This document shows positions 1 to 12,306 of a stretch of DNA of 31,296 nt, piece by piece. The notes below the pieces were generated by a model, which did not search any database, was not told the DNA's origin, and worked only from the letters and a program-made list of their open reading frames with translations. A program made the position numbers and the translations under genes. Within the stretch, counting starts at the first letter, position 1; each line of letters starts with the position of its first letter. Source of the DNA: Smittium mucronatum (taxonomy: Eukaryota > Kickxellomycota > Harpellomycetes > Harpellales > Legeriomycetaceae); contig LSSL01000467.1 in assembly GCA_001953115.1 (NCBI GenBank), forward strand, positions 1 through 31,296, given 5' to 3'.

Positions 1-459
1 GCGGAAGAAAAACTCCAGAATCCACTGATCATATCCTAATTTAGTGCCCAAAATGGAAACCAGTTAGAAAAATTACAATTGGAAGATTTATAGCCTAATA
101 AACCAGTAATAATCGGGAAAGGCGAATACTATCACCCAATGAAGTTTGGTTGGAACTAGTTGGAAAACTCCTTGGGGGGGGGAGTCTAAAAAATCTTTAA
201 GCCAGCTTCGTGCTGGCGCAGCCGGACAGAATATTGAGTTGGAAAAAGCTAAATTTTTGGACGGCATTCGTGTTGCTATATTGACTATACTCGAATGTAT
301 AAGTGATTCACCATCCCCATTGAGCCAATTCCTAGTGGGTACGGAGCCACTAGTACGACAGATGGGAGTGAGATGAAATTTATATTTTATTATTTTTTGG
401 TGTATTTTTACAATATTTATTATCTTTAAAATATTTTAAATAGATTTCCTAAAAAAAAA
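1..459 (+). mobile_element. LINE-like non-LTR retrotransposon, 3' end (copy A), decayed
   Basis: This is the tail of an ORF2-like reading frame plus a 3' UTR. From base 3 the frame reads GRKTPESTDHILI, a stop, then CPKW (27-56). This is the H-x4-C half of the zinc-knuckle that follows reverse transcriptase in many LINEs; the two preceding cysteines would lie just off the window. The frame carries further stops and shifts near a run of nine G (174-182). It resumes in another frame as an open stretch ending at TGA 374-376 (LSQLRAGAAGQ, AKFLDGIRVAILTI). The 3' UTR ends in an A-run at 451-459. Bases around 330-385 closely match the reverse complement of 8685-8740 (GTGGGTACGGAGCC.CTAG, CGACAGATGGGAGTG.GATG), showing family membership. 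It cannot code for an active protein. Confidence 0.75.
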
Positions 460-466
460 TCCAAAT

Positions 467-539
467 CCAAAACTCCCTCTCTTTTTTTTTTGTATCACGG
501 AATTTTATTGTAAGATAACGTCACCCAAAACTCTCTCTT
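467..539 (-). mobile_element. Severely 5'-truncated retroposed short element (copy 1) with target-site duplications
   Basis: On the minus strand this is an insert of about 40 bp ending in a poly(A) tail, seen on the plus strand as the T-run before TGTATCACGGAATTTTATTG. Near-identical direct repeats flank it: CCAAAACTCCCTCTCT at 467-482 and CCAAAACTCTCTCTT at 525-539, differing by one C. The tail sequence from TGTATCACGG to AACGTCA is identical to the copy at the right end of the window and similar to the copy near 2728. Poly(A), 5' truncation and target-site duplication together point to LINE-mediated retroposition. The insert sits directly beyond the A-run of LINE copy A, so it is younger than that copy. 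Confidence 0.65.
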
Positions 540-599
540 CTCTAAGATTTTTTTTCAAGAGCCAATGGAATTTTGAGAAATGATCTAAACATGTTTTAC

Positions 600-2302
600 T
601 TTTACCTAGATAAAAAAACAGGACAATATTATGAAAGAAGGATATAGTCTCATGAAAATTTGTGGCCATCTTTACAAGGTTGTCAGCGCCCCATATAAAA
701 AAACAATAATATGTGTCAAAGTAGGAAAATACATTAGTTATATGGTCAAATATAGCTGAGGATTTAGACAAGGGTGCCCTACCTCACCAATATTGTTCGA
801 TCTATTATTCAATGATTTACTGTAAAATATTAATGGAGCCAGTATTCCAGAAATGAGTATAAAAATAAAAAGATTGCTATTTTCTGAAAACGCAGTGGTA
901 TTTTTTGATAGAACTTCACAAATAAAATACAATTTAAAAATTTAATTTAGTGAATAAATAAGTGTGGGATGCATTTTAACGCTTCAAAATGAGGATTAAT
1001 GTGCATAAACTCATATTAAAACGCGTTATTATCAATTAAAGGTGGTTCAGCTCCTCAAGTCAAAGATCAAAATTATATTAGAGTAGTTTTCAAAAAAAGG
1101 AAACATATTTAAGCAATCAATAACTGAACTGAAAATTCAAGAAACACTCTAAAAGATATGTATTTTTTTTTGGGAAATAGAATAAAAAACAATTGCTCTA
1201 AGATACACATTGATACTCTACTTTATAATCCTGATAGCTACCTATGGGGGTGAGATATTTGGGACGAATCAACTTAGGAGCGCAAAGCTCAAGCTATAAT
1301 AGATACAGCATCAGGGTTATTAATGTGAGAAGAAAAAAAAAATAGCATTAAAAATGCTCATAGAGGAGCTGAACATGACCTCAGTAAACATCTAAACCGC
1401 AGTAGCTAGAGAAAGGGTTTATTATAAATTTCTGATATTAAATAAATGGATATCTGATATTATCTAAAAAACAAAGAAGTCCGGCTTGAACACATGGGCT
1501 TGTAGAACTCGTAGATGGATCAAGAGATTCAGTGTTAATGATAGTCCGGGAGAAAAATTTAGAGTACTTATATCTCGTAACAAAAGTAAATATAAAAGTG
1601 TCATCATTAATTGGTGTCTTTATAACGGTATTGGATGAGTTAGAAATAAACCAGGCTTGTAAGTGGTGTTCCCTGAACTTTCGAGAGACATACAGGAAAT
1701 AATTAATATACTGAATGTATTTTTTAGAACTGCTCTTAAATTAGCAAAATAAAAAGCCATATGTATGAAATATCTTGATTTATGTCTTTTTTTAGTACAG
1801 GCAAGCCGTAATCAGTGGATCACCTTTTATCAGACTGTCCAAAATGGAGTCCAGAACTGCTGAAATACTTGGAAGAATATCTTTCGGGCTATAACTATTT
1901 ACTTCCTAGTTCAGCCAGGCTATGGTCACTAAGAAGGATCCTTGGAGAGAAGTTGACTTTTATCACCTTTGTTATTTTAAAAAATGTCGAAAAATCCGCA
2001 GTCTAAGCAGTTCTGGAAACAGCAATGTTTTTGGATTCAACTATGACTACACGCACTATGACTCTTAGTGAGTTAATAGGAACACCAACCTCCTGGAACC
2101 GAAGATGCAGTGCTATGCAAACCCTATTGGGTCAGAATGAAATTCATTAATCTTTATTAGTATATTTTTAAAGCATTTTTTCAATTAATTTATAAATTTC
2201 ATAAAAAAAATTTGGAGTTTATTAAATAAATTTCCCTTTTATCGACTTTTTTTTTTTTTTCTAGTATTTAAGTATTATAAATAAATTTCCTTTAAAAAAA
2301 AA
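600..2302 (+). pseudogene. Decayed LINE ORF2-like reverse transcriptase element (copy B) with 3' UTR
   Basis: The plus strand carries pieces of a non-LTR retrotransposon polyprotein broken by stops and frameshifts. In order: CVKVGKYISYMVKYS, a stop, then GFRQGCPTSPILFDLLFNDLL (718-822), the conserved LINE reverse transcriptase RQGCP.SP motif. Next comes RLLFSENAVVFF (870-905), where the catalytic F/YADD box should be but has been lost. YGGEIFG follows near 1240-1265, then a basic stretch with VARERVYYKF, NKWISDI and TRRWIKRF (1398-1530), then DHLLSDCPKW (1818-1850), the H-x4-C zinc-knuckle half. A terminal segment ends in TAA at about 2149. The 3' UTR (2150-2302) ends TCTAGTATTTAA.TATTATAAATAAATT, as in the 8587-8745 copy, plus an A-run. 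The 5' limit is unclear. Minus-strand ORFs over 505-932 are antisense shadows. Confidence 0.85.
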
Positions 2303-2712
2303 TCTAGAAATTAAGCCATGGAAAAAAATATATAAAAAATTATATCAGCGCAAAAAAATCAGTAATAAAGACAATAAAAGCTTTCAGAAAATCTATATAT
2401 GAAAGAAAAATGAAATTATATTCCGAAAAATTGATCTATAATTACTCTAAAAAATAATTTTCTATAATAAAATCAAGTTCAGAAAAAATGTTTTTATGAT
2501 TTATGTTGAAACCCGTTTATGATAAAATATTAAATTTGTAACATTTTTTTTTCTGCATAATTTATAATTAATTAGTAAATTCTTATATACATAAGAATTT
2601 ATATACATGAAAATAATACCGCTTCCCGTTTTTTCCCGCTTTTTTCTTATTAATTCAACTTTATGGATGTATAAAAAAATATACGAGTACAGCTTATATT
2701 CTTTGATTTTTC
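2303..2712. other. AT-rich spacer, nothing recognised
   Basis: This lies between LINE copy B and the short retroposed element at 2713. It is rich in A/T homopolymer runs and has no open frame of note or repeat that I can place. Confidence 0.6.
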
Positions 2713-2928
2713 ATCACTAACTGAATTTTTTTTTGTATCACGCAATTCTATTGTAAGATGACGTCATTGAAAACTATACTAAAAAATATAAGACTTGCGT
2801 CACATCTTATTCCCGTGCCCCCCCCCCCAAACACAGTACTGAAGACGATATCACCAGCCTAAATTCAAATATGGACGGGATTTGATTCTTTCCGGTGTGA
2901 ATGGCCGTAAGATATCACTACCAGAATT
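2713..2928 (-). mobile_element. Retroposed short element (copy 2), SINE-like, with imperfect target-site duplication
   Basis: Read on the minus strand, the insert starts near 2913 with TCTTACGGCCATTCACACC and ends with TCTTACAATAGAATTGCGTG, then TACA and a poly(A) run seen as T2726-2734 on the plus strand. Flanking direct repeats ATCACTAACTGAATT (2713-2727) and ATCACTACCAGAATT (2914-2928) match at 13 of 15 positions, as expected for an ageing target-site duplication. The 3' part up to the AAAAAATAT motif is shared with 31202-31270, and its last 32 bp with 491-523. The head resembles the anticodon-to-T-loop half of a tRNA (CACACCGGAAAG, TCAAATCCCG), which would suit a tRNA-derived SINE, but no full box A/box B pair is visible. 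A run of 11 C (2818-2828) lies inside. It could instead be the 3' end of another LINE family. Confidence 0.55.
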
Positions 2929-5900
2929 ATTGATATTTTTTTGAAACATTAAAAAAAATGATTTTATATTGTATAATTTTTTTATTTGTAAATAAAACTA
3001 ATAGGAAGTTGAATATTTTAGAATTTAAGACAATTGAAAAGAGTATTATAGGTTCATAAACACACCATATTAATAATAAAAAATCAAAATAATGAATTAG
3101 TTTCTTTGAAAACGAATCGATTCAAAAAATAAAAAGAATATTATATTAAATACTTAAAAATTGAAAATAATCACATTTAAAAAAAAAGCCAAGAATCTCT
3201 TTCTAAATTTTTTTAAATGATTACTTAATTCCGAACCATTAAATTTTATTCTCAATTTTTTAAAAAATTATTTATTCCTAATAATTTTCAAGATAAACAG
3301 TCTTGAATAATTATTGATACTATAATTAATAAAACTTTTGTAAAAAAATGAAATAAACAATTATAATAATTTTTTGTTGTTGATACATGGAATTTAACTT
3401 ATAAAATAATTCATCAATTTATAACAAAATTTAAAGAGTTAAAACATTATTATTTAGATTTGACAAATTTAAAATGCAGTATAAAAATGTTTAAAAAAGA
3501 ACCAAATAATATTAATATTAAATATAATTATAATAATATTAGTTATTATCATGGTATGATTAAATATTTTATTTATCAAAAAATTCTTTTTTCGGAACGG
3601 CGAATTAAGTTTCTTAAACTTTAAATTATACTAAAAATTGAGATTTTTTTTTTTTCGTGGTCATAATTTTATTTTATTTTAGTAATAGTTTATATGGATC
3701 AAATAACTATTCCATTTTTAATTTTTCTAAGTTGTTTTTTCAACTTTTAATTGAATTCAAAATATTTTTTCCATAAAAAAAGGAAGAGGCATAGCCTATC
3801 GCTCACCTTCCTTTAAAAAATAATCTCTAATACTTTTATAAATGTTATGTATTTTTTTCTTTTTAAAAAAAGACTTACTCCCCTATTATTTATTTTTAGT
3901 TAAAAATAGATGAATTTATTCTCATTCAAATTTTTTGAATAAAAAAATTTATGTTTTAAATCCGGATGTGTATTTTTAATATTTGGTATATGATTATATA
4001 TTGTGGGTTGAATATTACAGGATTTTTTAATGAAACAGGAAAAATGAATTAAAAATTAAAAAAAAAAAAACTACAAAAAAAATAAGCTATAAATAGCCAA
4101 AGAAGCAAAAATATTCTATTTATCATTAGATTTTTCATTCTTATGACAAATTTATCTATGTATAGGGATAGACGGCAATTAAAACACTCCAATATTTTTT
4201 ATAATTTCATTTTGATTTAATATTTCACATTTTCCATAAGTTTCTTTTTACCCAAGCCTATTTACGTGAACAATATTAATGGAAAAAATTAAAAAAAAAT
4301 CGCAAAAGAAATAATATAAAATAATAATCGATAAAATTTTTTTAATATAGATTAAAACTCAAAAAAAAAAATTCACATTAAGTTTATGCATCATTATTTT
4401 TTTTGCTCATAAATAATAATTTTTTATTATTTATTAAAATAATTTTATGAATTAAATTTAGATTTCATTTTGTTATCGGGTAAATTGATATTAGAATATA
4501 ATTATAATTTAATGTTTACGTATAAAAAATTGGGGTATTTATCATTTAAATCGTCAAATCCAAATATTTTAAAAATTTAAACATACTTTTATTGTGAAAT
4601 TTATGCAATTAGATAAAAATTGACTTGCTTTTTGTAAAAAAATTTAATTTTGAAATATCTATACTCTTAAAATAAATTTTTTATTTAATCTTAAATTTAA
4701 TGAAGCTTTTAAAGACTAAATTTTAGCTCATTTCAAAATTAGATGCACGATTTTTCAATTTTTCTGCATTTTCTGAAATAGGATTTAATTTTTTTTAAAG
4801 AATTCACTTTTTTTTAAATTTTATTCAGAATTTTTTTAATTTAATTTAATTTTTTTTTTTATATTTTTTATATTCGATATTTTAGTTTTATCGAGAAAAA
4901 ATTTATACATAAAAAATCATAAATAAAAACTATGAAAATTTCCTTTTCTTTTAGTTTAAAACGCTGTATTATATCCTCAATTTTTATATAAAAGAGAATC
5001 AATATATTCTATTACGAAATTTTATATATTTATATCCTCTATAAGATTTTTAAATGTTTATATTTAATTTAAAAATTTAAAATATGTGTTATCTAAAACA
5101 TGTTTTTCTTTTTTGCATCCAATTAATATTCATAAACGAGTATTTTTTTCAGAATAGAATACCTTCTTTTTAATAACTTTAATACCTTTATAATTAAAAT
5201 TGTGATTGGTTTGAATTTTCTTGAAGTTTAAATTCTCATTTTAGGAATAAAGGAAAATAGCTTGAATTTAAAGATATCTTATAATATATAAGTATAAGTA
5301 TATCCGTTGAATAAAAAATGAATTTGAAGGTAATTACAAAGAAATATTAATTATATTACAGAAAAATTTATAGAAGATCTTAAAACATGAAAAGGCTATG
5401 AATACAATGTTTTTTTTAAAATTTAAAATCAAATTTTTTCTTATGAAAAAATTATTAATGGAATGCATTGAAAGAAATGAAAAAGTCACCGCGAAAATTA
5501 AAGAGAATTTGGAAACTAAAGCCAAAAAGTGTTTTAATTCTTAGAAAAAGGTAACACACTAATAAATTCTCTTTTAAAATTAGAATATCAAATCTTAAAT
5601 TTAAAAAAAAAAAATCATCCTTTTAAATTCGTTCTTAAAAATTAAAATAAAAGACTTTACGCTTAAAACTTGAAAATAACAAGATTTTCAGACGACGGGA
5701 ATAAAATATGGGATCAAATTGGTTTCAAAGAACTGCCATTAAACTTATAAGAAGGGATTATATTAAACCGAACCCCTTAATTGAAAATAAAGGTACAGTA
5801 GTCAAAAAACAATACAATATATTTCTGTTTTATTTATTTATTGTATATATTAAATGAGTTGGAGAACTCTTTATATCGAAATAATAATACTCTACTTTTT

Positions 5901-8571
5901 CTACTTTTTATAAATTTTACTTATCTTAAATTTAAAAATATCTTTATAGCTAAGTTTAGATGAAATTTTTGTTGTTTGAAGATTATTTATTAAGTAGAAA
6001 TATTGACAATATTTCATAAATAATTTTGCAATAATATTATTTGGATAAAATAAATCCAGAAAAAGGAATATGTATTTTTTAATCCTAATTAAAAAAAAAT
6101 AAATCATTTCATGAGTTAAAAATCATTCTAAATACAGATAATTAGTAATTAAATTTTTATTATTTTTATTTAAAGATTTTAAATTATGTTTTAACCTTAT
6201 TAAATAATCGGAGTTTCGTGTATTTAAGTTCACTTACGGCATTGAATTATAGGTATTATTTTAGTCATATAATTAGTAGTAATTATACAATTTTATAGTA
6301 CAATTTCTTATTTAAAAATATTTTACTTATGTTTTTAAATAAAATAATTATATTTATGAATTTTTATTATTCAGCACTATTTTTTTTTAACTTTGTAATG
6401 ATTTTTGAAAATTTTATTGATTTTATATAATTTAAAGTGTTTTTTTTTGTCTTTTTAAATAAAAATTTTTACGTTCATTCCCAATATATTTTGATGCTTA
6501 ATTTTTTTTTATTGTTTTCTGAAAATATTTTAGACTGAATCAATAAATTTGACGCAAAAAATTAAGAAATGAAACAGATTGTAAAACAACCCATCTACTA
6601 TATGTTTATTTTTTAAAGATAAATCGGACTTTTCCACAAAAGATGAAAAAATAGATAAAAATGAAAAATTCAGCAAATTCAAAAAAATATGCAAATGATC
6701 TTTTTTTTCTTGTCATTTTTGCCCGCAGATTTCGAAAAAATCTAGAAAAAATTATTTAAAGGGTTTATTGGACAATTTTTTTAATTAATGCATTCATTAA
6801 CTGTTCCAAAAACGCATTTATATATTTTAATCAATTTTGTGTTCAGGAATATTTTGAAGCTATTTTTTTTTCTAGTTATAATTTTATAATTGATTTTTAA
6901 TTAGACTCATCTAATTATTACTAATTATATTAAATTATAGTTTAAAATCATAGTGATAGTGATAGTGATATCTAAAATTTAATCAATTTTCATGAAAGGG
7001 TAAAAATCAGACATATATATTTGATAAAATCTTTGTGAAACGATGAAGGAATCACTTCTAAAAAATATTGGAAATTTATTATAGCTTAAGTTAAGTTTTA
7101 GCCAAAAAAAATTTGCGGAAATTTTCTGATTCTATTTATTTTTTCCAGATTTTTTTTACCAATTAAAAATTTTTTTTTTTAATATTTAGTTTTATTTTTT
7201 GAATAGTAAATAGAACATTAAAAATAAAGATCAGGAAATAATTTTAAAATCAATGGGGGTGATTAAGAATCGCTACTTATTCTAATCAATCTATAAGTAA
7301 GCTATTCGATAGATATAATTTATACATATAGTTTTTTTAATAGTTCTAATCTTTATGAAATTATTCATAATTTTTTTTTTTTTGCATATGTGTCAAAGGA
7401 TTTTTTTTTTGAAATATCTGAAAAACTTTCGCTCTTATTGTAGGCATATATTAAAAAAATATTTCAAATAGGAATTAACACAAAATATAATGATTCTTAT
7501 TAGAGGTAAGTTTTCCCCTCTAGTTTCAAAGAAAAAAGTCGATGAAAAATTAATACCAAAAATCATCCCAGAAGTACATTTATTGAAAAAATTTTAGGTT
7601 ATAGGTTATTTATCAATTTAAATCCTTTTAAAAATATGAGTCTTATAATAATAAAAAAAGAATATATCCCTCTAAAAATCTCTTAAATAATAAACGTAAT
7701 TCTTAAATACATATCAGTAATATTAAAAAGACATAAATTAAATTAATTTCAGCAAAATTAAATCAAAATTGATTGAATTCGTTATTATATTTACTATTTT
7801 AAAAAAACAAAATAAAAATATGGCTGATATACTGAAGATAACTAAAGAATTTATTTTAAATATTGGAAATCACGAAAAAAATCAGAAAATTCAGAACAAT
7901 CTATTTAACCGATTTTTTTTTATTCAAAATTGGTGTTAAATTTTAACTAATTAGATAAAAATGATAGTAAATGGGGGAAAAAACGTTTATACCCCTATAA
8001 ATTAGAATTAATGTTGTCAATTTAATTATTCTCAAAGAAAATAAAATGGTAAAAGTATCTTGGATAAATTTTATCGAGAAAATATCATATGGTCGTAAAA
8101 ATCAATTTATATATATTAAATGTTTTTTGGATATATTTCCACTACTAAAATAAAAATTATATGAAATAATAGAGATTTAAAACATTTTAGCTATAGATTA
8201 TTTAAAAAAATAGAAGGTTTTTAAACAAAATAACACAAAAATCGACCTTGAACTAATTCACAGTGTGTACGAAGTTGCTAGAGTGGATAACAGAATAGGA
8301 TGAATAATTTTTTATAAAAATTTCAAAACTTTTTAGGAATATGAATGTTTTTCCTTATTTAAATCTTGATTTTACGCATAGAAAATAGTTATATATGAAT
8401 AAACACTTAAATCCCTAAAATTAAATAACCAAAAAAATTTATGCAAATTTTTTTTTATATCAATACTCTTTTAAACAAATATTTGAATCAAAGTTTTATC
8501 ATTATCTCACACTTTTTTTAAAGTGATCATATTTTGATATGATTATTTTTTTAATAGTGGAGATTTATTAT
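2929..8571. other. Gene desert, extremely AT-rich
   Basis: There are no convincing genes, RNAs or mobile elements in this stretch. Short open frames (for example 5334-5525, 5901-6107 and 3370-3624) are dominated by Ile, Lys, Asn, Phe and Tyr, as expected by chance in such sequence. They lack recognisable motifs or splice-supported extensions. A short (AGTGAT)3 tandem occurs at 6952-6970. Confidence 0.6.
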
Positions 8572-8760
8572 GAATATAGTCTTCAATTTTTTTTTTTTTT
8601 TTTTAAAGGGAATTTATTTATAATATTTAAATACTAGAAAAAAACTAAAATAAAAATACAATAAAAGGAAAAAAATAATCAAATTTCATCCCACTCCCAT
8701 CTGTCGCTCTAGCGGCTCCGTACCCACTGGACATTGGTTCAAGGAGAATATAGTCTTCAA
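8572..8760 (-). mobile_element. 5'-truncated LINE insertion (copy C) with perfect 15-bp target-site duplication
   Basis: GAATATAGTCTTCAA occurs at 8572-8586 and again, identically, at 8746-8760. Between them (8587-8745) is a 159-bp minus-strand insert. Read 5' to 3' it starts near TGAACCAATGTCCAGTGGG, carries the GTACGGAGCCGCTAG and CGACAGATGGGAGTGGGATG blocks found at 330-370, then the 3' UTR TCTAGTATTTAAATATTATA as at 2262-2285. It ends in an 18-nt poly(A) tail (T8587-T8604 on the plus strand). This is the textbook product of target-primed reverse transcription with strong 5' truncation. The perfect duplication and long A-tail suggest a recent event, unlike copies A and B. Confidence 0.93.
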
Positions 8761-11700
8761 AAATAGAATGAAATATTTGGAATAATGGAAAAAGAATTAA
8801 TCTATTTTGCTGTTTTTTTCAGTTGCAAACTTATAAAAAAATCAAGATTACTATTTTTGGCCTTTTTTTGTTATTAAATACCAATCTTTGAAATTAAGTG
8901 ATATTTAATAAAAATAATTAAAACTGAAATTTATAATCCAGACTCTTTTTTTTACTATAATTTCAAATTTAATTATTTTTTTAGATTTTTTATACATAAT
9001 ATTCCAAGATATTTATTATGATTTATTTTTTTAAGCGTATTTGTATTTAGCCCACAATAAATAATATTTTAGATTTTATCAATTTGGTTTTAATCTGAAT
9101 AATAAGCATAATTATAGTTATAATTATTTCGAAATAAAATTATTAAAGATATGAAAAAAATAAGAGTCACAGCTACATATTATCAAGTCAATTTAAACTA
9201 TTAATAATAGTTTATAAAGAAAATTATTAGTCTTTATTCAGATAAAGATTGAAAATTTATATTTCGGTTCAATTTTTCAACTCTCTATTGGTATTAATTA
9301 AAAAAAAGACGTGATTTTTATCGGAACAATATTTTATCATATTAAAATATTGATTTAAAATTCCAAACGGCATTATGAATTTTTGATCGGAATCTAGTTC
9401 TATATTAACTTTTTATCTTTATATTATGATCGCAGTTTACAAAAAAGCTCATATTCATGACCTTCTAATCTTAATTGGATTATTACTTTCTATAATGGGA
9501 TAAATTTTCGCCTTAAAACCAATATAATTAATAAAAAGTATAAGACAGTACACGAGTTTTCTTTTTGAGCAAGAAATTTGTGTAGCAAGAGCCCTTAGGG
9601 CAGCATAGAAAAGTGGGAGGAAATATCCATTTTTTATAACAGAATTTATACTAATCAATAAATAATATGAAATTTCAATTAATTTTTTATAATATGAGGT
9701 TTTTTTTATTATAAATTTCGATTTAAAAAATTTTATGCACTTTTCAATTAAACATAAAAATCCAAACTATTACAATATTATATTATGAAAATTTGTTTAA
9801 TAATAAGAAAATATTCTACCATTTTTTATAATTATTATTCTATTTGTACGATAGGCTTCACCAATATCGAAGTTTTTCTTTCATTTAGAATTTTTTAGAT
9901 TAAAAAAAATATGGTATCGATATTTAAATTTTTTAATAAAAGATTTGTTTTTTTACGACTGGGAGTATTAAGTAAAGTAGCATTTTGGATTAATATTGGA
10001 ATAAATGAAATAAATATAAGAAATTGATGAATTTACTGAAATTACTGAAAAAAAATCCTAATTTTTAGTCAATGTTAGAAAGGTCTATTCTATTTCCAAA
10101 TTAAGTAAATACTACCTAATTAAATAAAATTTTGTGAGTCCAAAATTATATTTTCAATAAATTTAAACCAAAAATCTTCATTTTTTTAGTTCTTTTCCAG
10201 TAATAAAACCTCCATGGTCTTGGACTTTCAAATTCATAAAACACAACATAAATTAATATAAATAACAAAATGATCCAAATAAATAAGAGATTTTTTTCTA
10301 AAGTATCGTAAAAAATTAAAAATATGCCATTTTATAATAAAAAATACCAATAAGCCAAATTTAAGGCGCATATAATCGCTTTAATCAATATTAAATTCGA
10401 ATAAGTTTGATGTATTATGGAAAAAAAATAATCAACTCCAAAAATATATTAGTATAAATTGGATAATAGATAAATAAATTTAAACCTATTGGTTTTCGAT
10501 AGATTAATTAAAATTTAATAAAAAAAATTAATTTCAAAATATGAACACTTAATTATTAAAAATATTTTAATATTTTTCTTTATAATACGACTTAAATTTT
10601 GAAAAGAATTTACTTTGAAATCAAAAAATTCACTTAATATAATAAATAAAAAAACGCAAAAAATATTTTAGGTAAGAAAAATTCGTTTAAAATATATCGC
10701 ATCATTTTATTTTGAAGATGGATTCTTTAATGAATTTATTGAATTAAATTAAAATTTTCTTTCAATATAAATAATATTTACAAGAATACCCCAAGTTAAT
10801 TGAAGAAATTTATTACAAATATTTTTTTGAAAAATAAATATATTTCAATAAAAAACAATTTAATTATAGTTATACTTGTAAAATATAATAAGATAATATT
10901 ATTTTTTTAAAAATACTTATGTTTTTCTAAATTATATGGGGTTTTATTACTAAAATATAAATTAGATCTTCTTTTTATCCGACTTTAATTTTAAAGATTA
11001 ATAAATAATCTAAATTTTCAAAATTTCAATTACTTTATTAAAATATATTAAAAAAGGCATAAGTCCTATCAAATAGATTGATTGCTTTATACATGGAATT
11101 ATAATTAAAAAAATACTTCTGAAAAAAGCTCAATGATTATTTAATATACTTTTTAGATTCCAAATATAAGATTATAATAATTTTATATATTTCATTTTAT
11201 AATTTATATAAATGAAGTTTAACATTTATTGAAAATTTTAAATTTAAATCAAAAAAGAAATAAATTATTATATCATTTAAGGTTCTAATTAAAAATTACT
11301 CAATCCCAAATTTAGGATTTTATTAGTTTAATTAATCGATAAAAAATCCAAACTCAATTTTGAGGACTATAAAAACCTCGAAAAAAAAATAATTAAGCCA
11401 TCAAACTGATAATAATAGAAAATAATTTTATTATTAAGAATTTTTTTAGTATTTCAGTTAAAATAAGATTTATTTTAGGAGTAATATATTATACCTACCA
11501 TTTTATCATAAGTAAAGCTTGTATTTTTATTATTTGAATTTTTTGTCATATTATTTTTTTTCGAAAATTTCCGAGTTTTTGCAAATAATTATTGTCTGTT
11601 CATAAAAATGCATTTAAATAAATGATAAAATTTAAGCAAAAATCAATATTTTTATTTTTTTCTGTATTAACTATAATTATTTATAAAAATTAATGAAATA

Positions 11701-12273
11701 TTTTCTAAAATAATTTCATAAATAAATAAATCAAAATCAAAATTTTGGAATCTATTTTTGATAAAAAAAAGATAATAATAATATTTTACACCATTTAAAA
11801 ATTATAATAAAAATTAACTATAAATGATATAAATAACGATGCAATAAGAATCACTACTTTTCCAATTTTAATGTTATTCCGTCGACTATTAGACATTCGT
11901 TTTCAAAAAAATATGAAATTAGGTAAGATTAATTTAAGATAAAATACTGGGGAAAAATTAAGAGTAAAAAAAGATATCAGATAGTATTGATTAAGAATAT
12001 AACTAAAAAGTAAACGCAGAATTAAATTACTAATTTTTTTAAAAAGAAAAAAAATATGATAAATTGATATGATGGATTTTTTAAGCTTTATCGGATACTA
12101 TTCAAAAAAAAATTATTATTATTATTTTTTGGCTTTTATGGGGGTTTTTTTCATAGTTTAATGTAAAGTCAAATTTATAAACATATATCATAAGTTCGAA
12201 ATTATTTTTTTAATTTAATTGATTTATAAATTTGTAATTCTTGGAAAAAAAAATTAAAGACATATATTTTTTG
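8761..12273. other. Gene desert, extremely AT-rich
   Basis: No gene is supported. The short minus open frame at 9455-9658 lacks any family feature and is probably chance. No RNA gene or mobile-element signature is seen. Confidence 0.6.
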
Positions 12274-12306
12274 AAACATGCTAGTTGAAAATAGTATAGC
12301 ATGTTT
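12274..12306. repeat. Perfect inverted repeat, 10-bp arms
   Basis: AAACATGCTA (12274-12283) and TAGCATGTTT (12297-12306) are exact inverted copies around a 13-nt spacer. They could form a hairpin or cruciform. No gene is adjacent, and no function is claimed. Confidence 0.7.

Noticed and set aside
505..932. Two minus-strand ORFs at the left end
   Set aside because: They are antisense to the decayed reverse transcriptase frame on the plus strand.
3370..3624. 85-codon open frame ending SERRIKFLKL
   Set aside because: It has no ATG near its start and no recognised family; such frames are expected in sequence this AT-rich. It might be an eroded exon but cannot be supported.
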